A stretch of DNA of 64,000 nt, from contig NZ_JAEVFI010000006.1 of assembly GCF_019303495.1 (NCBI RefSeq), positions 46,651 through 110,650 on the forward strand, in the 5' to 3' direction. A program made the position numbers and the translations under genes. Positions 1 to 8,670 of this stretch are shown piece after piece (the stretch's first letter is position 1; the number at the start of each line of letters is the position of its first letter). The stretch comes from Streptomyces sp. JJ66 (GTDB lineage: Bacteria > Actinomycetota > Actinomycetes > Streptomycetales > Streptomycetaceae). Under the pieces are notes generated by a model, which searched no databases, was not told where the DNA came from, and worked only from the letters and a program-made list of their open reading frames with translations.

Positions 1-29
1 TCCAGCTCGTCCAGCCGGAACGCCTTCAT
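1..29 (-). CDS. 5' end of a divergent gene (partial)
   Basis: On the minus strand an ATG at 29-27 opens a frame reading M-K-A-F-R-L-D-E-L to the window edge. A GAGGGG ribosome binding site lies about 10 bases upstream. Only nine codons are visible. The opening resembles small cupin-type proteins I have seen in Streptomyces, but that is memory of a short string, not a domain match. It diverges from the membrane protein gene at 84. Confidence 0.45.
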
Positions 30-83
30 CTCAGCCTGACCCCTCGCCGTTTCACCGCACGGTTCTGGGAGACCATTCCCAGC

Positions 84-458
84 ATGGTGAATCTACTCGT
101 CAAAACCCTCGTCAACGCGGTCGCCCTGGCCGTCGCCGTCTGGCTGCTCGGCGACATCACGCTGACCGGGGACAGCACGGGCAGCAAGACAGGCACGCTG
201 ATTCTGGTCGCCTTGATCTTCGGTGTGGTCAATGCGGTGGTCAAGCCCATCGTGCAGCTGCTCTCACTGCCCGCTCTGCTGCTCACGCTCGGCCTCTTCA
301 TGCTGGTGATCAACGCGCTGATGCTGCTGCTCACCTCGTGGCTGGCCAGCGTGGTGAACCTGCCGTTCCATGTCGAGGGCTTCGGCACCGCCGTGCTCGG
401 CGGACTGATCATCGCCGTCATCTCCTGGGCGATGGAACTGGTACTCGGCGACCGCTGA
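84..458 (+). CDS. phage holin family membrane protein
   Basis: This 124-residue protein is almost entirely hydrophobic, with about four membrane segments (residues 5-22, 38-60, 62-88 and 102-120). The order of short polar turns and the V-N-A-V-V-K-P-I motif near residue 50 match the small 'phage holin family' (Phage_holin_4_2 type) membrane proteins common on bacterial chromosomes. These are not proven holins and their function is unknown. Start ATG 84 is the first in frame after a divergent gene. The next gene begins 57 bases downstream, so the two could be co-transcribed. Confidence 0.7.
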   Translation: MVNLLVKTLVNAVALAVAVWLLGDITLTGDSTGSKTGTLILVALIFGVVNAVVKPIVQLLSLPALLLTLGLFMLVINALMLLLTSWLASVVNLPFHVEGFGTAVLGGLIIAVISWAMELVLGDR

Positions 459-514
459 CCCACAGGGCGGCTCTCACCCGAACGGGCCGCCGTCACGAAG
501 GAGCTGGAGCGACG

Positions 515-1657
515 ATGACCGAGCCCCGCCTGGGAGACGGCAGCCGCGTGGTGCGGGCCGGTCTGCCGCCCGAGGAGCCCTACGCCCCGGCGCTGCCCGG
601 TCCCGTCTTCGCCGCCCACTACCACCTGCCCGGCGACCCCGCGCACGCCCCGTACACCTACGGCCGCGACGGCAACCCCACCTGGACCGGGCTGGAGCGT
701 GCCCTCGCCGAACTGGAGCACCCCGGCGGTCCGGCGCATCCGGTGGTGTTCGCCTCCGGTATGGGCGCCATCTCCGCCGTGCTGCTCTCCCAGGTACGCG
801 CGGGCGACGTCGTCGTCCTGCCGTCCGACGGCTACCAGCTGCTCGCCCGGCTCCGCGAGCAGCTGGAGGCGTACGGTGCCGAGGTACGCGCCGTGCCGAC
901 GGGCGGAGGCGAGCAGTACGACGCGCTGGAGGGCGCCACGCTGCTCTGGCTGGAGACGCCGTCCAACCCCGGGCTGGACGTGTGCGACATCCGCGCGCTC
1001 GCCGACGCCGCACACCGGCACGGGGCGCTCGTCGCCGTGGACAACACTCTCGCCACGCCGCTGGGGCAGCGCCCGCTGGAGCTGGGCGCCGATGTCTCGG
1101 TGGCCAGCGGCACCAAGGCACTCACCGGGCACGGGGACGTGCTGCTGGGCTACGCCGTCTGCAAGGACACCGCCGTCGCGGATGCCGTACGGCACTGGCG
1201 CAAGCTCGTCGGTGCCATCCCCGGGCCGATGGAAGCCTGGCTCGCGCACCGCAGCCTGGCCACACTCCAGCTGCGCGTAGACCGGCAGGCGGCCACCGCG
1301 CTGAGCGTCGCCCGGGCCCTGCGTGAGCGGCCCGAGGTGAGCGGGTTGCGCCACCCCGGGCTGCCCCAGGACCCGGCCCACGCGCTGGCATCGCGGCAGA
1401 TGCGCCGGTACGGCTGCGTGGTCTCCTTCACCCTGCCCGGCCAGGCGCACGCCGAACGGTTCCTCGCGGCGCTGCGCCTGGTGGACGACGCGACGAGCTT
1501 CGGCGGCGTGCGCAGCACCGCGGAGCGGCGCGGTCGCTGGGGCGGGGACGCGGTGCCCGCGGGCTTCGTGCGGCTCTCCGTCGGCGTGGAGGACGCCGAC
1601 GACCTGGTGGCCGACCTGCTGCGAGCCCTGGACGAAGCGGACGGCACGGCGCCGTAA
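515..1657 (+). CDS. cystathionine gamma-lyase/synthase family PLP enzyme
   Basis: A 380-residue protein of the Cys/Met-metabolism PLP enzyme family, which carries out gamma- or beta-elimination or replacement on cystathionine or homocysteine-type substrates. The N-terminal Y-G-R-D-G-N-P-T motif followed by L-E..L-A-x-L-E, the D-N-T-L-A-T-P strand and the S-G-T-K-A-L-T-G-H motif holding the PLP lysine are all present. Length is normal for the family. The open frame continues upstream to 338, but ATG 515 has AAGGAG 12 bases before it and begins at the expected N-terminus. The exact reaction (lyase or synthase) cannot be told from sequence. Confidence 0.85.
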   Translation: MTEPRLGDGSRVVRAGLPPEEPYAPALPGPVFAAHYHLPGDPAHAPYTYGRDGNPTWTGLERALAELEHPGGPAHPVVFASGMGAISAVLLSQVRAGDVVVLPSDGYQLLARLREQLEAYGAEVRAVPTGGGEQYDALEGATLLWLETPSNPGLDVCDIRALADAAHRHGALVAVDNTLATPLGQRPLELGADVSVASGTKALTGHGDVLLGYAVCKDTAVADAVRHWRKLVGAIPGPMEAWLAHRSLATLQLRVDRQAATALSVARALRERPEVSGLRHPGLPQDPAHALASRQMRRYGCVVSFTLPGQAHAERFLAALRLVDDATSFGGVRSTAERRGRWGGDAVPAGFVRLSVGVEDADDLVADLLRALDEADGTAP

Positions 1658-1745
1658 CCGTCACTCCCGGGGCGTGGGGCGCCGCGAACGGGCGTGGACA
1701 GGAAGGCAGGTTTCGGCCACCAGCCGGTGCGGCAGAACCACTGGC

Positions 1746-2231
1746 ATGGCACCGGACCGCTCCGCCGCCCGCCCCGTGGTCAAGCGCACCGCGCGGGCCA
1801 TCCTGCTCGACGGTGACGCCATGCTCGTCATCAAGCGGACCAAGCCCGGCGAGGAGCCGTACTGGATCACTCCGGGCGGCGGCGTGGAGCCGGGGGACGA
1901 GTCGGTGACCGCCGCCCTGCACCGGGAGGTGGACGAGGAACTGGGCGCGAAGGTGACCGACGTGGTCCCGGCCTTCGTCGACACCGTGCCGGAGGGCACC
2001 GCGGGCGGCGTGAAGGTGCAGCACTTCTTCGTCTGCCGCCTGACGTCGATGAACCTCAGCCTGCGTCACGGCCCCGAGGTGGACGACCCGTGCGGCCTGT
2101 ACGAGGTGGTGCGGCTGCCGTTCACCCGGGAGGGCGTGACGTCGGTCAACGTCGTCCCGCCCTCCCTGCGGGCGTTCCTGGAGCGCAACATCGAAGGCGT
2201 CCGCGCCCTGCTGGCGCCCGACTTCGGCTGA
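1746..2231 (+). CDS. NUDIX hydrolase
   Basis: A 161-residue protein with a complete Nudix box: G-G-G-V-E-P-G-D-E-S, then seven residues, then R-E-V-D-E-E-L-G. These glutamates bind the metal that hydrolyses nucleoside-diphosphate-linked substrates; the substrate here is unknown. A P-x-W-I-T-P-G-G-G lead-in is typical. Start ATG 1746 is chosen because it begins just before the conserved domain. It lacks a clear ribosome binding site, and the frame is open to 1674, so the start is not certain. It converges with the gene ending at 2276. Confidence 0.85.
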   Translation: MAPDRSAARPVVKRTARAILLDGDAMLVIKRTKPGEEPYWITPGGGVEPGDESVTAALHREVDEELGAKVTDVVPAFVDTVPEGTAGGVKVQHFFVCRLTSMNLSLRHGPEVDDPCGLYEVVRLPFTREGVTSVNVVPPSLRAFLERNIEGVRALLAPDFG

Positions 2232-2275
2232 CGCCCCCGGCACCGGGCGGATCAGCCCGTCCGGCGCGGGCCGGA

Positions 2276-3253
2276 TCAGCCCCGGCGGCCGCTGAACCAC
2301 TCCTCGTACGACGCGGCGCCGCCGTCCGGGCGGCGGGCCTCGGCCTCGGCCAGCACCTGCTGTGCGCGCTCCTGCCAGGACCGCGCCGGGGACGGCACCT
2401 CCCCCACCGGGTCGGCGGCGCTCGGCGGGCCGCCCAGCGGGTCACCGGCCAGCGGGTCACCGGCCAGCGGGGCGGCGGCGCCCGGCACATGGGCTGCGGG
2501 GGACGGCGGTGCGTCGGAGGCGGGCGGCGGGGCCAGCTCCACCGCCCGCGCCGGACCGGGGGCGGGCACCCCGTCCAGCCCTCCCGGCGCGCTCGGCCCG
2601 GACGGCTGCCCGGCAGACTCGCGGGCGGCACGGTCCCGGGCGGCGCCGAAGAAGTCGCCGCCCTTGCGCTTGTAGTCGTCCGTCCCCCAGTCCTGGCTGT
2701 CCTGCGCCGAGTGCTTCGGCGCGTACATCAGGTGCGGTATGTGCTTGGCGCAGTGGATGTACGCCTCCTCGACGCTCACCCGCACCCACAGTTCCGCCCG
2801 CCGCCCCGGCACGGGATCGTGCGGCAGGTGCGGGTACGCGGCGCGGATGTCGGCGTCCGGCAGGATCTCGGCCGTCCCGTTGATGTGGAGTCCGATGCGG
2901 GCACGGATGAAATCGACCAGGAGAATGCCGAGCTGGGGGTTCTCGCGGATGTTGCCCAGGCTCGCGTGCACGCCGTTGCCCCGGTACTCGGGAAACGCGA
3001 GCGTACGCTCGTCGAGCACCTGGAGGAACCCGGGCGGCCCGGCGCGGAAGGTGCTGTCACAGGCACCCTGCCGGTCCGCCGTCGCGAGGAAGAACATCTC
3101 CTGACGCCGGGTGAACTCCCGCATGCGCTCGTTGAGGTGGTCCAGCATCTGGTCGCCGTAGAAACGGTTCGCCCGCTCCGTCGAACCGAGTTCGGCCTGG
3201 ATCTCGTGTTCCCCCGCGCTGCCAGGTCTGCCAAGGCTGTCCTGCACTGCCAC
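2276..3253 (-). CDS. pyridoxamine 5'-phosphate oxidase family protein
   Basis: A 325-residue protein. Residues about 20-200 form a flavin-binding split-barrel of the PNPOx-like type: Q-E-M-F-F-L-A-T-A-D-R-Q-G, then F-R-A-G-P-P-G-F, then L-D-E-R-T-L-A-F-P-E-Y-R-G-N-G. The C-terminal 120 residues are low-complexity Pro/Ala with P-L-A-G-D repeats and end in a short W-Q-E-R-A helix. Start GTG 3253 lies 20 bases after the stop of the globin-reductase gene and is preceded by GGGAG. An in-frame extension to 3358 would overlap that gene. The pairing suggests a redox or nitric-oxide/oxidant response unit; that is inference. Confidence 0.75.
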   Translation of the reverse strand: MAVQDSLGRPGSAGEHEIQAELGSTERANRFYGDQMLDHLNERMREFTRRQEMFFLATADRQGACDSTFRAGPPGFLQVLDERTLAFPEYRGNGVHASLGNIRENPQLGILLVDFIRARIGLHINGTAEILPDADIRAAYPHLPHDPVPGRRAELWVRVSVEEAYIHCAKHIPHLMYAPKHSAQDSQDWGTDDYKRKGGDFFGAARDRAARESAGQPSGPSAPGGLDGVPAPGPARAVELAPPPASDAPPSPAAHVPGAAAPLAGDPLAGDPLGGPPSAADPVGEVPSPARSWQERAQQVLAEAEARRPDGGAASYEEWFSGRRG

Positions 3254-3272
3254 GTCTCCCGCTCCCACTCGT

Positions 3273-4667
3273 TCAGTCTTCTGCGGCCGCCACGAGTTCG
3301 TCCAGAGAATCGTGCCGTATGCGATTGACGGGTATCCCCACACCCACGAGCGCGTCAACCCCGCTGCGTATCATTCCGGGCGGACCGGAGACATATCCGT
3401 CGTAGGCGCTCCACCGTCCCGCTCCCCGTACGGCGTCCGGCAGTTCGCCCGCGAGGCCCGAGGCGCGCACCGGGCAGCCGTCAGCCACCACCGGGCGCAC
3501 CGTCAGCCACGGGTGCCGCGAGTCCAGGGTGAGCATCGTCTCCAGGTCGTAGAGGTCGTGGTCGCGGCGGGCGCCGTAGAAGACCTCCACCGGACGCGGG
3601 CGGCCGTGCTCGGCGACGTCCTCCACCAGCGCCTTGATCGGCGCGATACCCGTGCCGCCGCCCAGGCACAGCAGACCGTTGTCCGCCCGGTGGTCAACCG
3701 TCATGTTCCCGGCGGGCGGCCCCAGGCGGATGACGTCGCCAGGCCGGGCCCGGCGCACCAGCGCGCCCGAGACCCATCCGGCGGGCACGGCCTTCACGTG
3801 AAAGCTCAGCAGCCCGTCCGGCCGGGGCGCCGAGGCAAAGGAGTAACTGCGCCACACCCGCGGCCACCACGGCGTCTCCAGCGACGTGTACTGGCCCGCG
3901 AGGAACGGGTAGGGCTGGTCGGTGCGTACGGTGATCACCGCGATGTCGTCGGTGCGCTGCTCGTGCCCGACGATCTCGGCGTCCCACCAGGCCGGAGCGT
4001 GCTGCTCGTCCCTGGCCGCGGCGTCGATCATGATCTGCGAGATCGCCGTGTACGCCCGCACCCAGGCCGCCTCCGTCTGCGGTGACCAGCTGTGGTGCGC
4101 GTAGCGGGCCAGGGCGGCCAGCAGACACTCACCCACGGCCGGGTAGTGCTCGGGGCGGGTGCCGTACTTGCGGTGGCCACGGCCGAGTCCGGCGAGGTAG
4201 TCCGTGAGCACCGCGCCGTTGTCAACGTGCTGGGCGGCGGTGAGCAGCGCCTGGAACAACCGGTCGCGCTGGTGGTTCATCGAAGCGGGGAACAGGTCGC
4301 GCAGGTGGGGGTGACGCACGAACAGCAAGGCGTAGAAGTACGCGGTGACGGCGTCGGAGGCAGGCTCGATCTCGGCCATGGTCTGCCGGATCAGCGTGGC
4401 GTCGGCGGTGGGCGGCGCGGTTCCGGCCGGCGGGGCGGGGCGCTCCACTTCCGGTGGCCCACCGCCCTGCGGCCGGACGGGTGACGCGGGCGGCGGGGAC
4501 GACGGAGCCGGGCCGGGCTGAGCCGGGACGCCACCGGGTGCGGGGCCACCGGGTGCCGGTCCGCCCCGCGACGGCTCCCCGGCCTGGCGCTGGGGCGTGG
4601 AGAACCAACCCCAGTCGCCGTTGCTGCCGGAGCCGGGCATCCCGTTGTCAGCCGACATGGTGGTCAT
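3273..4667 (-). CDS. globin domain / FAD-NAD(P) reductase (flavohaemoglobin-like)
   Basis: A 464-residue protein. Residues 1-95 are Pro/Gly-rich and disordered. Residues about 96-230 are a globin fold (L-I-R-Q-T-M-A-E-I-E-P, F-Y-A-L-L-F, L-A-G-L-G-R-G-H-R-K-Y, with H near 175 as candidate proximal ligand). Residues about 235-464 are a ferredoxin-reductase-like unit with the FAD motif R-S-Y-S-F-A-S and the NAD(P) motif G-G-G-T-G-I-A-P. Flavohaemoglobins detoxify NO by dioxygenation; the long N-terminal tail is unlike Hmp. Start ATG 4667 has GAGGACGAGG upstream. It leads the two-gene unit with the PNPOx-like gene. Confidence 0.8.
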   Translation of the reverse strand: MTTMSADNGMPGSGSNGDWGWFSTPQRQAGEPSRGGPAPGGPAPGGVPAQPGPAPSSPPPASPVRPQGGGPPEVERPAPPAGTAPPTADATLIRQTMAEIEPASDAVTAYFYALLFVRHPHLRDLFPASMNHQRDRLFQALLTAAQHVDNGAVLTDYLAGLGRGHRKYGTRPEHYPAVGECLLAALARYAHHSWSPQTEAAWVRAYTAISQIMIDAAARDEQHAPAWWDAEIVGHEQRTDDIAVITVRTDQPYPFLAGQYTSLETPWWPRVWRSYSFASAPRPDGLLSFHVKAVPAGWVSGALVRRARPGDVIRLGPPAGNMTVDHRADNGLLCLGGGTGIAPIKALVEDVAEHGRPRPVEVFYGARRDHDLYDLETMLTLDSRHPWLTVRPVVADGCPVRASGLAGELPDAVRGAGRWSAYDGYVSGPPGMIRSGVDALVGVGIPVNRIRHDSLDELVAAAED

Positions 4668-4996
4668 GGTTGCCTCGTCCTCTATGTCTTCTGGCCGTTA
4701 CGGCACCGTCCTGAACGGAAAGTGCCCTCTCATTTGCCCCTATCTGACGCGGTGATGTCACCGCGGATTTGGCAGGGACGACGTCCGGCCGAGCATTGCG
4801 GCGTGATGCGGGCCCGACCATACCGTTACCCCATCCATGCACAAGTGCCGTCCCCGCGTGGGCAATTCCGCGATTCCGCCCGTCTCGGCGGGAAATCACC
4901 GTCCGTAGCGCTGCTGATTGCCCGGGCCCGTGGGGACGCGGTAGAGACCATGAAAAGCAGGCGCTACCCGGACCGGAACAGCCGTAACCTGCCGAC
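4668..4996. other. divergent intergenic region, 329 bases
   Basis: This gap separates the globin-reductase gene from the GNAT gene. It is less GC-rich than its surroundings and holds an 8-base perfect inverted repeat around a 2-base centre (4748-4765). No coding frame with convincing codon use was seen. Confidence 0.6.
4748..4765. promoter_or_regulatory. inverted repeat, possible operator
   Basis: CGCGGTGA-TG-TCACCGCG is a perfect 8+2+8 palindrome about 80 bases upstream of the globin-reductase start. Its position suggests a repressor site; the regulator is unknown. Confidence 0.35.
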
Positions 4997-5449
4997 ATGA
5001 GTGATCTTGTGATACGCCCTGCCACGGCAGCCGATGTCGCGGACATCGTGGCGATGCTCGCCGACGATCCCCTCGGCGCCGCCCGCGAGACCCCGGACGA
5101 CCTCGCGCCCTATCACGCCGCCTTCGCCGCCATCGCGGCCGACCCACAGCAACACCTTGTGGTCGCCGAGCGTGACGGGCGCACCGTCGGCACGCTCCAG
5201 CTCACCGTCATCCCCGGCCTGTCCCGGCGGGGCGCCTCCCGGGCACTCGTCGAAGCCGTACGCGTGCACGCCGACGAGCGCGGCGACGGCCTGGGCAGCG
5301 AGCTGATCCGCTGGGCGATCGCGCAGTCCCGGCGGCTGGACTGCGTCCTGCTGCAACTGACGTCGGACGCCTCACGCACCGACGCCCACCGCTTCTACGC
5401 CCACCTCGGCTTCACGGCGTCCCACATCGGTTTCAAACTGGCCCTCTGA
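4997..5449 (+). CDS. GNAT family N-acetyltransferase
   Basis: A 150-residue single-domain acetyltransferase. Opening residues I-R-P-A-T-A-A-D-V are typical of the first beta strand. The acetyl-CoA pyrophosphate loop is R-G-D-G-L-G near residue 95, after V-R-V-H-A-D-E. The C-terminal A-H-R-F-Y-A-H-L-G-F-T motif is the usual GNAT motif B. The acceptor substrate is unknown. It converges on the penicillin-binding protein gene and has no obvious partner. Confidence 0.88.
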   Translation: MSDLVIRPATAADVADIVAMLADDPLGAARETPDDLAPYHAAFAAIAADPQQHLVVAERDGRTVGTLQLTVIPGLSRRGASRALVEAVRVHADERGDGLGSELIRWAIAQSRRLDCVLLQLTSDASRTDAHRFYAHLGFTASHIGFKLAL

Positions 5450-5576
5450 CCCCGCTCTGCCCCGGGCTCCAGGCCCGGCCCTTTGGGAGTTCAGGGGCTT
5501 CGCTGCCTCCAGACGCGTCGGCGCCCCGGGCAGCCTCAGGGCCACCGCAGGGCGCCGACAGCGTCAGCGGACGCCG

Positions 5577-8264
5577 CTACTCCTGGCCGCTCCGGCCGAA
5601 GATGGTCCCGCCCGAGTCCTCCCCGGGCTCACCGGTGCTGCCGCCGCTGGGCTGGTCGCCACCGCCCGGGCCGCCCGTCTGGCCCTCGTCCGTGCTGCCT
5701 CCTGGGCCGCCACCCGGGCCACCGCCCGGGCCGCCGTCCTGACCACCGTTCTGGCCCGCGTCGGTACCGGCGTTGGCACCGTCGTCATCGCAGGAGGGGT
5801 CGAACGGGAAGCACGGCTTGTCGGGCTCGCTCGGGTCGGGCGTGGGAGACGTCTCCGGTTCCTCGGTCTCCGTCTCGGTCGGCTCCGGCTCCGGCTCCTT
5901 CGACTCCTCCTCGGAGGGCTCCGGCTTCTCCGGCGTGGGCTCCGGCTGCGGCACGTCCCGGCCATCGACGACGTTGCCGATCGGGTTGGGCTCCGGGAAG
6001 GACTCGGCCGGCTGGCCCTTCAGCGCGGCCTTCATAAACTTGGCCCATACCGCCGCAGGGATGTCGCCGCCGTGGATGGACGGCAGGCCGCCGGTGCCGT
6101 TCATGGACAACAGACGGGGGTTCTCGGCATCCTCACGGAACATCATTACGGCGGTGGAGAGCTGCGGCGTGTAGCCCACCCACCAAGCCGATTTGTTCTC
6201 GTCGGTGGTACCGGTTTTGCCTGCCGCCGGGCGGTCGAGGGCCAAAGCCTTCCTGCCGGTTCCGTCCTGAGCGATAACGCCTTCGAGCACGTTGGTAACC
6301 ATGTTGGCCACGTTCCGGTCGATGGCCTGTTCCTTCTTGGGCTTCTCGAAGCCCTCCAGCTCCTCGTCGCCTCGTTCTACCTTCGTCACCGAGTAGGGCT
6401 CGGTCTGGGTGCCAGAGGCGGCGAACGTGGCGTAGGCGTCGGCCATGCGGATGGCTGAGGGTGTCGAGGTGCCGAGCGCGAAGGAGGGGTTGATGTCGGC
6501 GAAGCTGTGCTCGCTGATCCCGGCCGCGGCGGCCGTGTCGCGCACCTTCTCCATGCCCACGTCCATGCCGAGCTGGACGAAGGGCGAGTTCGCCGACTTC
6601 TTCATCGCATAGCGCAGCGAGATGTGGCCGTAGTCTTTCCCGCCGTCGTTCACCTGACGGAAAGGCTCGTTTTTGTCCGTGAGGTAAGGCGAGCCGTCCT
6701 GGTTCTTGATGACGACTTTGTTATCACCGTTGTACTCACTCGACGGCGAGATGCCCGTGCCCCCACTGCGGTAGGTGCCGTGCTCCATCGCGGCGGCCAG
6801 CACGAAGGGCTTCCAGGTCGAGCCAACCGGGACACCACCGGTGTCCGCGTTGTTGCTGTAGTGGCCGTTCTCGGCACCCGCGCCGCCATAAAGGGCGATG
6901 ATCGCGCCATCGTTGGGCCGCACTGACGCCGCGCCGAACTGCACGAACTCGTCCTGTTCGCGCTCCTCAGGCTTCAGGTGCTCGGCGCGGGCTTCCTGGA
7001 CGGCCTCCTCCAGCGCCTTGACCTTGTCCTTCTCGAAGGTGGTGTGGACTTCGTAACCGCCGAGGTCGAACTCCTTCGGGTCCAGGTCGGTCTTCGACTG
7101 CACGTACCGCTTCGCCGTCTTCACCAGGTAGTTGGTCTGCGAGGAGTCTCCGCCCGAGGTGGCCACGCGCTCCTTGATGTCCGGAAACGCAGAAAGCTCC
7201 TGGCGTTCCGCGGAGGAGATCATATCGAGCTTGACCTGACGGCCCAGAATCCACGCGTAGCGCTCTTTGGCACGCTCGGTATTTGCCTCGGCCGTAGCCT
7301 TTTCGCTCACGCCGCCCGCAGGGTCATAGAGGTCGGGACCTTTGAGAACAGTGGCGAGGAAAGTGCTCTCACTGCGGTTCAGCTCCACGGCATCCTTGCC
7401 GAAGTACGCCTGGGACGCCGCCTGCAGGCCGTAAGCGTTACGGCCGTAGTAGGCGGTGTTCAGGTAGCCCTTCATGATGTCGGTTTTTTCCTCTTCAGCA
7501 GCCACCTTGATGGAGATGAAGAGTTCCTGGAACTTGCGGGTGAGAGTTTGGTCCTGCGAGAGGAAGTTGTTCTTCACAAACTGCTGGGTGATCGTCGAAC
7601 CACCCTGGGTGTCCCCGCCCGTGGCCATGTTGTACACGGCCCGGCCAATACCCTTGGGGTCGATGCCGGAGTCGCTCCAGAACGTTTCGTTCTCGGCGGC
7701 GACCACCGCCTCCTGCATCTCCGTCGGAATATCCTCGTAGTCGAGGTTCTGCCGGTTGGTGTCTCCCTCGCGGGCCATCACCGTGCCGTCCGCCCAGTAG
7801 TAGACGTTGCTCTGCTGGGTGGCAGCGGCGTTGGCCTCGGTGGGGACCTCCACCATCGCGTAACCGAGGGCGAACAGACCGATGAGCGCCAGCAGGCCCG
7901 AGAACACCAGGCCCGTAAGCTGCTTGAACGACGGTGTCCAGCGGCGGACGCCTGACTTGCCCGTGCGCGGGTAGTCGATGAATCGCTTTCTCGCCTCGGG
8001 CTCCGGGCCGCGCCCGCGACCGATCACGGTGGCGCCGGAAGCGCTCCCGGCAGGGGCCGCCTGGTCACGGCGTCGGCCGCCCCTGGCGGTGCGCTGGGCC
8101 GCCCGACGGGCTTCCGCGCGGGTGCCGTAGGGCCGGTCCTCCGGCGGGCCGTAGGAGCTGGTGGTAGGCCCGCTGGGCGGCGTGGCCGCGGCGCGACGGC
8201 CGGGTGCCGACGACGCGGCGCGACGGCCGCGTGACTGCGGCGGCTTTCGGCGGTGCTCGCTCAT
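5577..8264 (-). CDS. class A penicillin-binding protein (transglycosylase/transpeptidase)
   Basis: An 895-residue bifunctional peptidoglycan synthase. There is a basic cytoplasmic tail, one membrane helix near residues 118-140, and a GT51 glycosyltransferase domain (A-A-E-N-E-T-F-W, G-G-S-T-I-T-Q-Q). The transpeptidase domain has S-T-W-K as S-x-x-K (near 481), S-A-N as S-x-N, and K-T-G-T-T (near 684). The C-terminus is a long disordered tail of Pro/Glu/Thr repeats followed by G-G-P-G-G-G repeats, likely crossing or embedded in the wall. Start ATG 8264 has GAGGAG upstream and is preferred over the open frame to 8480. Confidence 0.93.
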   Translation of the reverse strand: MSEHRRKPPQSRGRRAASSAPGRRAAATPPSGPTTSSYGPPEDRPYGTRAEARRAAQRTARGGRRRDQAAPAGSASGATVIGRGRGPEPEARKRFIDYPRTGKSGVRRWTPSFKQLTGLVFSGLLALIGLFALGYAMVEVPTEANAAATQQSNVYYWADGTVMAREGDTNRQNLDYEDIPTEMQEAVVAAENETFWSDSGIDPKGIGRAVYNMATGGDTQGGSTITQQFVKNNFLSQDQTLTRKFQELFISIKVAAEEEKTDIMKGYLNTAYYGRNAYGLQAASQAYFGKDAVELNRSESTFLATVLKGPDLYDPAGGVSEKATAEANTERAKERYAWILGRQVKLDMISSAERQELSAFPDIKERVATSGGDSSQTNYLVKTAKRYVQSKTDLDPKEFDLGGYEVHTTFEKDKVKALEEAVQEARAEHLKPEEREQDEFVQFGAASVRPNDGAIIALYGGAGAENGHYSNNADTGGVPVGSTWKPFVLAAAMEHGTYRSGGTGISPSSEYNGDNKVVIKNQDGSPYLTDKNEPFRQVNDGGKDYGHISLRYAMKKSANSPFVQLGMDVGMEKVRDTAAAAGISEHSFADINPSFALGTSTPSAIRMADAYATFAASGTQTEPYSVTKVERGDEELEGFEKPKKEQAIDRNVANMVTNVLEGVIAQDGTGRKALALDRPAAGKTGTTDENKSAWWVGYTPQLSTAVMMFREDAENPRLLSMNGTGGLPSIHGGDIPAAVWAKFMKAALKGQPAESFPEPNPIGNVVDGRDVPQPEPTPEKPEPSEEESKEPEPEPTETETEEPETSPTPDPSEPDKPCFPFDPSCDDDGANAGTDAGQNGGQDGGPGGGPGGGPGGSTDEGQTGGPGGGDQPSGGSTGEPGEDSGGTIFGRSGQE

Positions 8265-8670
8265 GGGAACAGCTACTCCTCGGTCAGGCATCCGCGCCTG
8301 AAGGCGGCAGTGTACTTCCGGTCCCCCAATATGCGCCCCGCCGTAGTCGGGCACGCATGTCACCCGGGACGGTGACGCGTTCCTGCGGCACTGCGGTTCC
8401 CGGTGGTCTTCGCACGACGCCAGCCTACGCAGGCACAAAACCTGTTTAACCTGACATTCACCCGAAAGGTGACCACCCAACGACCATGCACACGGTTGTG
8501 ACCCCGGACACTCACCCCGCGCTTGCCGGGCCGCACGGCGGGTTCTATCGTCTGGATGTATCGAGTCGATACATCAGCGCGGTATATTCGGTGCGGCACT
8601 CGCCGCGCCGGCCCGTGACACATCGGCTCGGCGCGAGCGGCGAACAAGCGAGGAGAGGAGTGGAGCGTCG
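8265..8670. other. divergent intergenic region PBP / padR, 406 bases
   Basis: Holds the 19-base palindrome listed at 8556-8574 near the padR side. No gene was recognised in the remainder. Confidence 0.6.
8556..8574. promoter_or_regulatory. PadR-type operator
   Basis: ATGTATCGA-G-TCGATACAT is a perfect 9-base inverted repeat around one base, about 100 bases upstream of the PadR gene. PadR proteins classically bind ATGT-spacer-ACAT palindromes, so autoregulation is likely. The same site could also act on the divergent penicillin-binding protein gene. Confidence 0.65.

Noticed and set aside
26..1450. Long antisense open frames over the first genes and many similar ones elsewhere
   Set aside because: They are by-products of high third-position GC; none has a ribosome binding site, domain or sensible composition.
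3791..3804. Near-parS palindrome (TTCACGTGAA core) inside the globin-reductase gene
   Set aside because: Only 10 of 14 bases match and the change hits bases that ParB reads, so it is probably coding chance.
5577..6000. GGPGGG repeat tail of the penicillin-binding protein as a sign of frameshift
   Set aside because: The frame is continuous to the stop and low-complexity tails are normal in actinobacterial class A PBPs.
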